The position numbers were made by a program, and so were the translations under genes. Below the pieces are notes generated by a model. It had not been told where the DNA came from, did not search any database, and was given only the letters and a program-made list of their open reading frames with translations. Positions 36,472 to 44,892 of a stretch of 51,555 nt of DNA are shown here, one piece after another (the stretch's first letter is position 1; the number at the start of each line of letters is the position of its first letter). The DNA is from Planctomycetaceae bacterium (GTDB lineage: Bacteria > Planctomycetota > Planctomycetia > Pirellulales > Pirellulaceae): NCBI GenBank assembly GCA_002724245.1, contig PBOG01000148.1:1-51555 (forward strand), in the 5' to 3' direction.

Positions 36472-39429
36472 TTATTGACGGTTGCGAACATCCGGGTAGC
36501 GACGATAGCGATCCGTTAACTGGTAGTGGACCTCGTCAACGATCTTCTGCTCCAAGCCAGGGCGAAACGGAGCGGCCCAGTCATGGAAGGTCATCGCACC
36601 ACCTCCTTCGTACCCCCCCTCGCGCAAGACACGTTCCGAAGGAATGTAGCACGGCACATCATTGGCGTACGAGTTGATCCAGACGCGCTGGGGATCCAAT
36701 TCCTGTTTCAGTCTCAATGCATAATCGACAACCACCTCGCCCCCCAGAAAGACAATCGCCAGGCTGTTCCCAAATTTCCATGTCTGGACGGGGAGCGGGA
36801 CTTTGGTCTTGATCACCTCACCACGATCCAAACGATCCAAATGGACCCGGGCATGAAATCCAACGGTCCCGCCACGGTCCGCGTCACGCTGTGCGCGACG
36901 TTCCCACTCAGCGCGACTGGGAAGCGGAGCAAGGTGTAAATCAACTGTCGAAAACATCACATTAAGTGGCCCCTTTAGAGGTCGCAACTCTTGTTGCAGA
37001 AGCCGCCCGACCTCGACACCAATTTCCCGCCCGTGCATTGCGGCAACTTCATCGGGAGGTCCACCACCGCGAACCGGATTCGCATCGGCCCCACAGCCAA
37101 CTGACACCAAGGCAATCGCACCTGGGAAGCTTCGTTGAATGCTCTCCTGCGCATAACCGGCCCAATCACCACTTAGTCGGTTGTGGGAGAGCGTCGTGCA
37201 GTGGCACGCATAACTTAGATAGACAGCACGTAACCTGCCCGCCAGATCTTTGACGACCAGGGCCGGCAGATCATGATCGACTGGACCTCCCTTGGTACGA
37301 CGATTCCGCGCAAATGCAACATTGCCCCGCGCCCATCCCAGGTGAGCCGGCTGCGAATTCTCAAATGCCGAGATGGCAACCTGCTCGAGTTTGTCTATTA
37401 ACTCCTTGGTGTAACGCTCGATGTGTTCGCGGTGTTCCTGAGGAAGCGGATGACAGTAGAGTGTTTCCGACATCCCCGCCAGAATAGGCCCGTTGTGGGT
37501 GTGGGTCGCTGTGATCGAGAGCCGGTCAGGCAGTAGTCCAACTCGGCGCTGCAGCCGTTCTGCCACGTGCGCCCGGAGCGCAGCGGGTACCAGGCAATTA
37601 TCCAGGGTAATCAACAGGGCCGGTTGCCGCTGCGGACTCTGGATCATCATCGCCTTGGCCCACAGCCTCTGTACAACACCTGTCGATTCCGTGACGCGTC
37701 CCGAATAACCACGCAACCGAATCGGGTAATCGGGCGTCACGTCTACCGCTGCCACTCCCACTTGATAGACGGTGGGTTCGTCCCGTTGCGCAGTGGTCAC
37801 CACCTCGACTCCGAGACGATCAGGTTGACGTACCACCACATCTTTCACCGGGTGCAGCGCGAACCAGCGCTGGGAGCCACTCCCTAGTGAACGGATCCCG
37901 ATACGGACCGATTCTCCGGGCGTGACCAGATCGCCAGATAATGACAAGTAGAAGAAGCCTGCCGCATCTTCACCTGATTTCCAGGTAGGACGAAAAAGAA
38001 GACTGGTGTCTCCGTTGTCGCTTTGCCACGAAGTCAAATGCTCGGTGACATCAAATCGCAGCCGTAATTGTCCGTCGATTTCCAGCCCATAACCTTTGGT
38101 CACCGGCTGCGACCGATAGCCAATGGCACCCAGAAAAACCAGGTGGACTTGTTCGTCCGCATCTGGCTGTTGAAGTGGCGGAGTCTCCCACACCAGTCTG
38201 GCATCAATTTTCGTCTGACGGAGATGATAATTAGGAACGACCTTGCCTTCATAGTTGTACCACTCGTCTTCCGCTCCTTGGTTGGAAACAACTGCCGCAA
38301 ACCCTTCCGACGCCGATTCCTGGATGTGTCTCAGGCGGTAATCCGCCAGAGCTTGGCGGAGGCTAAAGCGCGCCGACTCGCCGGGGAGATTGACCGTTTG
38401 CGCCGCCGTGTCATACCAGGCAAGCGTGGTGCGCCCGCGCACGGAAATCGGTGGAATCTCCGGGCTTGCAGGGCCAGCTCGCTCCGCGGCCAGCAGGCGT
38501 GTCGTCCAACCTGCCTCCATCGATTCAAAGAGATACACAGCGTAGCGCAATGCGTCCGAAAAAATGATGTCCTGGTCGCCATCCGCATCAACGTCTACAA
38601 AGCGCAGTCCCGCATCTTCACCGCGATCCGTAACGACAGAGATCCCATCGGGCAACGCAAAAGGCGCTGCCTGCCAGCGACGCTGCTGCTGGTTCCACTG
38701 GAGAATACCTCGGTGCTGACCGCCGCCGGCAATCACCTCACAACAACCATCGCCATCCAGATCACGCAGCTGGACCCCACGGTCATGGCCCGATGACCCG
38801 GTGAGCAGCCGTCGCCCATCCAATTCCAGGCCGATGGTCAAGTGATCAGCAGCCTGCCACTGGCCATCGACAAATTGCCAGGCACCCGTCACGCCAATAC
38901 TGCGGACAAGGATCGTGACTGGTCCCCCTGGTTCAACAATCCCCCAGCGCACGCCGCCGGCACCCGTAGCGACGGGAAATCCGACCTTGGCCCAGGACTC
39001 GTCACGAGTTGACCAAAGATGGGTCTCGGCACGGGTGGCGTTTCGTGTAATCACGTCCAACGCACCATCACCATTCACATCTACGATCGCAGCAGTGGCC
39101 TGACTGGGCAACCAACGCACCATCGTATTTGGATCGCGCCGGAGGTTGTAATCATGCACAGCCTGCAGGACCAGTTCGCTACGTTGCCCAACCCGGGAGA
39201 GGTCAACCAATACGACATCACCAACCAACCTCTGCCCGAACCAGTGTGGCACAATATGATCTGCAAACACACTCCCAATCAGGCATACGTCATGACCGTT
39301 GAGGTACGTGAAACGATTGCTGGACACCGTACGGTTGGCGTTTTGCGCACCTTCAATACAGGTGCTACTGCTGATTATGATCAAAGCGATCAGAACCATT
39401 CGCATCAGCTGTTCGATACGGTCTTGCAT
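36472..39429 (-). CDS. FG-GAP repeat protein fused to a ceramidase-like domain
   Basis: 985-residue exported protein. A hydrophobic N-terminal stretch (MVLIALIIISSSTC) acts as a signal or lipoprotein signal; the ATG at 39429 has a purine-rich stretch upstream, with 39405 an alternative. The first half carries FG-GAP/VCBS propeller repeats with calcium loops DVNGDGALD, DLDGDGCCE and DVDADGDQD, expected to bind calcium and form a propeller. From about residue 560 a ceramidase-like domain follows (VGVAAVDVTPDYPIRLRGY, TATHTHNGPILAG, YLSYACHCTTLSHNRLSGDW, SVGCGADANP), complete with the His motifs. The paralogue downstream has the ceramidase part alone. The fusion suggests attachment of an amidase to a surface or ligand. 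Confidence 0.85.
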   Translation of the reverse strand: MQDRIEQLMRMVLIALIIISSSTCIEGAQNANRTVSSNRFTYLNGHDVCLIGSVFADHIVPHWFGQRLVGDVVLVDLSRVGQRSELVLQAVHDYNLRRDPNTMVRWLPSQATAAIVDVNGDGALDVITRNATRAETHLWSTRDESWAKVGFPVATGAGGVRWGIVEPGGPVTILVRSIGVTGAWQFVDGQWQAADHLTIGLELDGRRLLTGSSGHDRGVQLRDLDGDGCCEVIAGGGQHRGILQWNQQQRRWQAAPFALPDGISVVTDRGEDAGLRFVDVDADGDQDIIFSDALRYAVYLFESMEAGWTTRLLAAERAGPASPEIPPISVRGRTTLAWYDTAAQTVNLPGESARFSLRQALADYRLRHIQESASEGFAAVVSNQGAEDEWYNYEGKVVPNYHLRQTKIDARLVWETPPLQQPDADEQVHLVFLGAIGYRSQPVTKGYGLEIDGQLRLRFDVTEHLTSWQSDNGDTSLLFRPTWKSGEDAAGFFYLSLSGDLVTPGESVRIGIRSLGSGSQRWFALHPVKDVVVRQPDRLGVEVVTTAQRDEPTVYQVGVAAVDVTPDYPIRLRGYSGRVTESTGVVQRLWAKAMMIQSPQRQPALLITLDNCLVPAALRAHVAERLQRRVGLLPDRLSITATHTHNGPILAGMSETLYCHPLPQEHREHIERYTKELIDKLEQVAISAFENSQPAHLGWARGNVAFARNRRTKGGPVDHDLPALVVKDLAGRLRAVYLSYACHCTTLSHNRLSGDWAGYAQESIQRSFPGAIALVSVGCGADANPVRGGGPPDEVAAMHGREIGVEVGRLLQQELRPLKGPLNVMFSTVDLHLAPLPSRAEWERRAQRDADRGGTVGFHARVHLDRLDRGEVIKTKVPLPVQTWKFGNSLAIVFLGGEVVVDYALRLKQELDPQRVWINSYANDVPCYIPSERVLREGGYEGGGAMTFHDWAAPFRPGLEQKIVDEVHYQLTDRYRRYPDVRNRQ

Positions 39430-39838
39430 GGCGATGCCCCCGCTCCCGCTAACTAGGACTTACTGCAACAACGCACTCTGATCGCTCTGGAATTGGCAGT
39501 CTAACAGATCGAATGTGTCAAGAAACACACCACCCTTCTGAAGCTGGCGCTCCGTCGGCAACCAAGCCGCGTATTAAATAACTCTGGATTTGCCCGAATC
39601 AGGTGTCGTCTGGGGAGCGGCGGACTCTCTATTCCTGGCAGCCCGGTAGGATTCCCGGGAGCCCGGTACGCCTCGATGCGCCATGGGCCGCAATGGGTGG
39701 CAGCGTTCCGTGATGAGAATCCTGGCACCAAACGACGGGAAATTTTCCAGCGTTGACCAGCGGCACCAGCGACCGGAACCTTACCACAATGACACAGCCC
39801 CTGGATCGTCCTGAACAGCCTTTTCGGAACAAGGCGTT
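39430..39838. other. intergenic region, no gene seen
   Basis: 409 bp between the FG-GAP/ceramidase gene and the DUF1501 gene. Short minus-strand frames across it have no recognisable product. Near 39640-39670 there is a small direct repeat, AGCCCGGTA present twice about 20 bp apart with CCCGGG between, which may be a chance palindromic patch. Confidence 0.5.
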
Positions 39839-41260
39839 CTACACCAATTCCGGAATCGGATCGCCCTCGGGCAACATCGGCATCGGGCGACCGCGAAAAT
39901 CCAGAAAACTGTGCGTATAGTCAATTCCCAGATGCCGGAAAACACTGGCCCACAGCGCGTTGGGACTCATCGCCCGTGTCGCTGGTTCCTCCCCCTTACT
40001 ATTGGTGGACCCAATCGCCTGACCAGTGCGCATACCGCCTCCGGAAACCAGCACGCTCATCGCATTGGGCCAGTGATCACGGCCGGGTTGGCTGACTTTC
40101 GTATTTGTTCCCGGGCGATAATTCAGACGTGGAGTGCGCCCAAATTCACCGGTCACGACGAGCATCACTCGTTGATCGAGGCCACGAGCGTAGAGATCTT
40201 CAATGAGCGCGCTGATCGTGCGGTCGTAAATCGGGAAGCGCGCCTTGGCGTCGTCAAAAATGTGGCAATTTACGGCGTGGGAATCCCAGTTGTAGGTGCC
40301 CGCTTTGAGCATTGGAATGCCTGATTGGTACGGGTTCTCCATCACCACCGTGACCCATGGTACCCCCCGTTCCACCAGACGTCGGGCCAAAATGGCACGT
40401 TGCCCCCAACCGTGCATGCCGAATCGTTCGCGAACCCCCTGTGGCTCCAGGGACAGATCAAAAGCCTCACGCACTTTCGATGAGCTCAGCATCTCCAAAG
40501 CCCTGCGCTGAAACACCTCCATGCTCTGCATTTCACCACGTTGGTCCAACTGGCTTCTCAGTTGGTCGAATGATCGCAACAACGTGACACGATCATCAAT
40601 TCTGCCTGAAATGGCCTTGTCGATACCGATGTTCTGAACGCGAAACTCTTCCTGGCTGGGATCGGCGGAAATCCGGAAGGGATGCGTGTGCGTCCCCAGA
40701 TAGGCTGAACCAAAACTGAATGTATCAATATGATTGACACGGCCAGAACCCATGACAATGTAATTAGGCAAACCGTTGGTTTCACGTTCTCCTTCCAACA
40801 TCACGGAGGCCATCGAACCAACACAGGGCTTATCGTTAACAAAACCGTTCGGTGTCGCCGGCTTGCGACCGGTCAAGAACCGCTTGTGTCCACCGTCGTG
40901 ATTTGCGTATCCATGATGGATGGAACGGATCAGACTGAACTTGTCAGCAACCTGCGCGTGCAACGGTAACAATTCGCATACATCAATGCCCGGCACCCTG
41001 GTCGCGACAGGAGAAAACGCGCCGCGATACTCGCTGGGAGCATCTGGTTTCAAATCATAGGTTTCCATATGCGGCGGCCCACCGGGTAGCCACACAAAGA
41101 TGACCGAAGTGTCGTGACGCGATCCGTTGAATTTTTCTCGCGCCCTCAAAAAATCGCCCAGGCCGAACCCACACGCAGTCGGAACGCCAAATTCAAGAAA
41201 ACGGCGCCGAGAGAGGGGCCCCTCGCATGCTGAATGATGGTCTCTCGCCTGATTCGCCAT
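39839..41260 (-). CDS. DUF1501 family exported protein (stand-alone)
   Basis: DUF1501 protein, 473 residues. The Tat-type signal is LSRRRFLEFGVPTACGFGLGDFL. Family motifs include WLPGGPPHMETYDLKP, RGVPWVTVVMENPYQSGIP, YNWDSHAVNCH, GEFGRTPRLNY and GRDHWPNAMSVLVSGGG. It has no adjacent PSD1 partner. It lies upstream of the FG-GAP/ceramidase gene on the same strand with a 409-bp gap, so co-transcription is uncertain. Confidence 0.9.
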   Translation of the reverse strand: MANQARDHHSACEGPLSRRRFLEFGVPTACGFGLGDFLRAREKFNGSRHDTSVIFVWLPGGPPHMETYDLKPDAPSEYRGAFSPVATRVPGIDVCELLPLHAQVADKFSLIRSIHHGYANHDGGHKRFLTGRKPATPNGFVNDKPCVGSMASVMLEGERETNGLPNYIVMGSGRVNHIDTFSFGSAYLGTHTHPFRISADPSQEEFRVQNIGIDKAISGRIDDRVTLLRSFDQLRSQLDQRGEMQSMEVFQRRALEMLSSSKVREAFDLSLEPQGVRERFGMHGWGQRAILARRLVERGVPWVTVVMENPYQSGIPMLKAGTYNWDSHAVNCHIFDDAKARFPIYDRTISALIEDLYARGLDQRVMLVVTGEFGRTPRLNYRPGTNTKVSQPGRDHWPNAMSVLVSGGGMRTGQAIGSTNSKGEEPATRAMSPNALWASVFRHLGIDYTHSFLDFRGRPMPMLPEGDPIPELV

Positions 41261-41475
41261 AGCTATAGCTCCCTTGATGCTCCTTCCCGAAATTATCGAC
41301 CAACGTCACCACAATCACAAGAATAGTTTGAGACACCAGGCCTGGCTCCCCCGGTTGAGATCCAGCAGGGCTTTGCCCGGACGGTACACGGCCAGGGGGC
41401 TGTTTCCATCGCCCCCAGGATCGCAACTATGCCAACCAGGTCGAGCAATCTCTCGGCAAGTGGCTGGACGAACCC

Positions 41476-42261
41476 CTACTGTGAAGACCCCAGTTGGGCG
41501 TGAAAGTCCACGTAGAGTTGCCGGGTCGCGTCGCGATTCTGGTCCAGTTCAGTCAGCGTCCAATCTGCTGTCGAGATCGGCGGCAGAAAATAGACATCCA
41601 CACGACCGGTCCCCGAGACAAGATGCATTCCCGAGTCGATCTCTTCAGGGATATGGATGTAAATGGGAACAATATTCGCTCGCAAGCTGGTAGCCAGGTG
41701 AAACGCGCCACGATTGAAATGACCGATTTTACCGGTACGAATACGGCCCCCCTCGGGAGTCAAGTAAACCGATTCACCCGAACGCCGCAGGACCTGGTCA
41801 GCGCGCTGAAAAATCTTCCGACGTTTTCCCGGGAAGTGGCAGGGCACCGTCCAAAAAACACCGATCAGGTACCCAATCAGGCCCAGCGGCAGGATCTTTC
41901 GCAGAAAACCACTGAGAAAATAACGCGTATTGGGGAGGCCCAGTGCCACCGTGGCAAAAACATCCAGAGTTGCCGTATGGTTGGAAATATAGATCGTCTG
42001 CGCCGCCGGCAACGGGAACTCTCGATGGACCACCATCCGCACGCCGCTCAGCCAGAGCGCCATCCGCCCCATGGCCCTGACAAGCACTTCGGCGCAAAAC
42101 CGCCGCGACTGGAAGAGGGTCACAACTGCGGTCATCAGGGTGACAAGGGAACCCACTGTCAGGATCACCGTACCACAGAAACCCAAAACGACAATGCGCA
42201 ACCAACTGCGGGTAGACGTCCGCACCTCGACGTCAGCTGTATTGGCAGAATCCAATGCCAT
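41476..42261 (-). CDS. plsC: PlsC-type lysophospholipid acyltransferase
   Basis: Membrane acyltransferase that adds an acyl chain to a lysophosphatidate-type acceptor. Residues 20-55 are hydrophobic (membrane). The catalytic NHTATLD (94-100) corresponds to the NHx4D signature, and PEGGR (169-173) to the substrate-binding PEGTR motif, with Gly in place of Thr. The start at 42261 is supported by an unusually strong AGGAGGAGG site. It is divergent from the PlsC-desaturase fusion gene (199 bp apart), so the two share a promoter region. The substrate acyl donor cannot be read from sequence. Confidence 0.88.
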   Translation of the reverse strand: MALDSANTADVEVRTSTRSWLRIVVLGFCGTVILTVGSLVTLMTAVVTLFQSRRFCAEVLVRAMGRMALWLSGVRMVVHREFPLPAAQTIYISNHTATLDVFATVALGLPNTRYFLSGFLRKILPLGLIGYLIGVFWTVPCHFPGKRRKIFQRADQVLRRSGESVYLTPEGGRIRTGKIGHFNRGAFHLATSLRANIVPIYIHIPEEIDSGMHLVSGTGRVDVYFLPPISTADWTLTELDQNRDATRQLYVDFHAQLGSSQ

Positions 42262-42265
42262 GAAT

Positions 42266-42274
42266 CCTCCTCCT
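42266..42274 (-). promoter_or_regulatory. strong ribosome-binding site of plsC
   Basis: Reads AGGAGGAGG on the minus strand, ending 4 bases before the ATG. It is the clearest Shine-Dalgarno sequence in the window and fixes the plsC start. Confidence 0.6.
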
Positions 42275-42460
42275 GGAATGCAACCCCGCGGCGCAGGTTA
42301 CCAGGTGGCTTCTGTTCGCAGTCCATCAGCGCAACGGTCGCCGCGCTGAAAAAACAGGCGACTTTCAGTTGTCAATCCTTTACACTAGTTTCCCTGCCGC
42401 ATGCGATGCGGGCAAGTTGACTTCGCCGAGTAAGGATACCGGCAATCCGGTAAGACACAG

Positions 42461-44242
42461 ATGTTTCCGGTGATGAAGAGGAGCTTCCACCGCGGCGTCG
42501 GATTCTGCGCCTACTACGCCAGCTTCTTTTACTTTCTGATTCTCCTTCCCTGCCTCGATCGGCGCGAGACCGATTTACGTTTTCGAGGGCGTCTGAAGCG
42601 GGCGACTCGTTGTGCCCTGAGGGCTTTTGGCGTCGAGATCAATGTGATCGGCGAGGAACACCTCGGAGATGGCAGCAACGCGATCATCGTCGCCAACCAC
42701 TCGTCCTGGTTTGACCAGATGGCGCTGGTCGCGAGTCTCAACGTGCCTGTCGCCTTTGTCGCCAACGAAAAATATTTTCGCTACCCGGGACTGCGCACGG
42801 TGCTGAAAAAGCTCGGCAGTATTCCGGTATTTGGCACCGCCGTCAGCGATAGCCTGCAAAAGTGTCGGCAAGTGCTATCGGAGGGCAAATGGCTGGTCAT
42901 CTATCCAGAGGGAACCCGTTCACCCGCGCTAATGCCTTTCCGCCGCGGGGCTGCCGTACTGGCCAATCAGACCGGTCTCGCAACCCAACCCATTGTGATT
43001 CATGGAACCGAGGCGATACTCCCCAGGAAACATAATTTTCTCCAGGTGAAACCTGGCGTCATCACTCTGGAGATCTTGCCACGAATCCATAAGACGGACC
43101 GCCAGTCAACACAACAGTATATGGCGCGCATCGAGCAGTGTTTTGTAGAACAACCGGATATTCTTCCCAGCCCGGCTGCGCATCGATCACCACATGAGTC
43201 CCAGGCCCACACGACCACACCGCCAGGAACACCGCAGTCAGATTCATGTCCCACGTCACTCTTGATGCCCAACGAGCCGAAGGTGGAGCAACTGCGGTCC
43301 AGTAATCTGGTGGGTGGTTTTTATTTACTCGCGGCGACACTCTTGACCGCCCTGTCGCTCGCGCTCGCGCTATCGGCCCACACCTGGATCTGGCTGGCCG
43401 GCCAGTTCGGATTGGCGGTCGCCATGATCCAGTGGTTTGCGATCCTGCATGAAGCCGGGCACAAGACCTTGTTTCGCACCAGCTGGCTGAACCGCTGGTC
43501 AATCCATGCTGCCGGACTCCTGGCGTGTATTCCAGGCGATTGCTGGCGCCTGGTCCATGCAAAGCACCACTATTGGACCGGCTGGCAGGATCTGGACATG
43601 ACAACGCAAACGCTCGTTCCCCGTAAGCTACACAGGTTTGAACGCCTGGTGCTCAATGTCTGCTGGCGACTGTGGATTCCACTGCCCGCCACACTCTACC
43701 GACTGAATAATTATTGGAATCTCCCGCGTCTGTGGAAGATCTTTCCCCGGCCGCGAGAACGGCGCCTGCTTGTCCTCAATATTATCGGCTACCTCGCTGT
43801 CTATCTGGCGCTGGGAACCTTGCTGGGCTGGGGGTTCGTAGCCCGCACCATCGGCCTCGGCCTGCTGATCACCATGTCGCTGCAGGACCTCCTCATTCTT
43901 AGCCAGCACACACACATCCCCATGGAACTGGCAAACAGCCAGACCGACCCGCACACGCACAATACTGCCCACCCCGTCAAGCCGTTTCCACCCCTGCAAC
44001 AGGAAGTGTTCACGCGTTCCTTGATCTTCCCGCAATGGTTCGCCCGACTGATTCTGCTGAACGTCGATGCCCACAGCCTGCATCACATGCTGCCTCGTGT
44101 CCCCGGTTACCACCTGCACCGCTTGCAGCACCGGAAAACTGCCAACTCGATTCGCTGGTGGAAGTGGGTGCTTCGTGCCAAAAGTATCCCGGGAGAAATT
44201 CTGCTGTTCCAGAACCGTGACCAAACCGGATTCTATTTTTGA
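42461..44242 (+). CDS. fusion of PlsC acyltransferase and membrane fatty-acid desaturase
   Basis: 593-residue fusion. Residues 1-235 are a PlsC acyltransferase (NHSSWFD 79-85, PEGTRSP 149-155) after a short membrane segment. Residues about 235-280 are a Pro/Ser/Thr-rich linker. Residues 283-593 are a di-iron membrane desaturase with the histidine boxes HEAGH (330-334), HAKHH (366-370) and HSLHH (538-542), plus QHTH at 482-485, and hydrophobic helices between. This puts acyl transfer to a glycerol or alcohol backbone and acyl desaturation in one polypeptide. An internal ATG at 43265, in the linker, could also yield the desaturase alone. It begins the five-gene run to 49238; the next gene starts within about 27 bp or overlaps. 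Confidence 0.9.
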   Translation: MFPVMKRSFHRGVGFCAYYASFFYFLILLPCLDRRETDLRFRGRLKRATRCALRAFGVEINVIGEEHLGDGSNAIIVANHSSWFDQMALVASLNVPVAFVANEKYFRYPGLRTVLKKLGSIPVFGTAVSDSLQKCRQVLSEGKWLVIYPEGTRSPALMPFRRGAAVLANQTGLATQPIVIHGTEAILPRKHNFLQVKPGVITLEILPRIHKTDRQSTQQYMARIEQCFVEQPDILPSPAAHRSPHESQAHTTTPPGTPQSDSCPTSLLMPNEPKVEQLRSSNLVGGFYLLAATLLTALSLALALSAHTWIWLAGQFGLAVAMIQWFAILHEAGHKTLFRTSWLNRWSIHAAGLLACIPGDCWRLVHAKHHYWTGWQDLDMTTQTLVPRKLHRFERLVLNVCWRLWIPLPATLYRLNNYWNLPRLWKIFPRPRERRLLVLNIIGYLAVYLALGTLLGWGFVARTIGLGLLITMSLQDLLILSQHTHIPMELANSQTDPHTHNTAHPVKPFPPLQQEVFTRSLIFPQWFARLILLNVDAHSLHHMLPRVPGYHLHRLQHRKTANSIRWWKWVLRAKSIPGEILLFQNRDQTGFYF

Positions 44243-44268
44243 TTGGACCACCGCCCAGTCTGGTTGCC

Positions 44269-44853
44269 ATGACGATACCTGACCCGTTTTTTTGCACCCT
44301 GTTTTTCTTTCTCGCGTTCTTGCTGGCGGGAATCGTACAGACGGTATGGCTGAGAAGCAAAGCCGCACGACGATTCGCCGTCGCCATCGATGCCGGATTT
44401 ACGTTTCGTTCGCGACGGATCTTCGGTGCCAACAAAACGTGGCGAGGATTCGTCGTCATGGTTCCTGCCGCGGGTCTGTCGTTTGTTTTGATGCACCGCT
44501 TATTGCAACCTCTCGACACGACAGGCCAGTCACTGTGGCCTCTTTCACTTGTCCATCTTTTTCTGCTCGGATGCTGGGCAGGTTGTGGATTCATGCTGGG
44601 TGAGCTCCCCAACTCCTTCGTCAAACGACAGTGCGACATCGCCCCCGGAGCGCCTGCCCACCATCCCGTCGCCCAACGTATCTGTTTCCTGGTCGATCAA
44701 GCCGACTCGGTGGTCGGCGGCCTGCTGGCTGTATCTCTTGCCGTACCGGTTCCCAGAGCGACCTGGCTTTGCCTGACGTTTGGAGGCGCGGCAACGCATC
44801 TGGCATTCAACTATGGACTGATGCGGATGGGCCTGAGAGAGCGAGCCGCGTAA
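44269..44853 (+). CDS. CDP-archaeol synthase-like (CarS/DUF46) cytidylyltransferase
   Basis: Multi-pass membrane protein of 194 residues from the ATG at 44269; a TTG at 44239 overlapping the preceding stop is an alternative. The motifs FGANKTWRG (52-60), GELPNSFVKRQ (111-121) and LVDQADSVVG (141-150) are those of the CarS/DUF46 family, which in archaea transfers CMP from CTP to an unsaturated archaetidic acid to give CDP-archaeol. Bacterial relatives are widespread, usually of unknown function, and distinct from CdsA. Here it would make a CDP-activated lipid. It lies between the acyltransferase-desaturase fusion and the PEP-synthase-like gene, tightly packed. Confidence 0.85.
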   Translation: MTIPDPFFCTLFFFLAFLLAGIVQTVWLRSKAARRFAVAIDAGFTFRSRRIFGANKTWRGFVVMVPAAGLSFVLMHRLLQPLDTTGQSLWPLSLVHLFLLGCWAGCGFMLGELPNSFVKRQCDIAPGAPAHHPVAQRICFLVDQADSVVGGLLAVSLAVPVPRATWLCLTFGGAATHLAFNYGLMRMGLRERAA

Positions 44854-44892
44854 GCACCAGCAGTCTCTGCAGCGTGATTGGATGAACGTTGA

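Noticed and set aside
38068-38796. 242-codon plus-strand frame
   Set aside because: It is antisense to the FG-GAP/ceramidase gene and has no recognisable product.
41494-42420. 308-codon plus-strand frame
   Set aside because: It is opposite to plsC, which has NHx4D and a strong ribosome-binding site. The plus frame is rich in Arg, Gln and His with no known motif.
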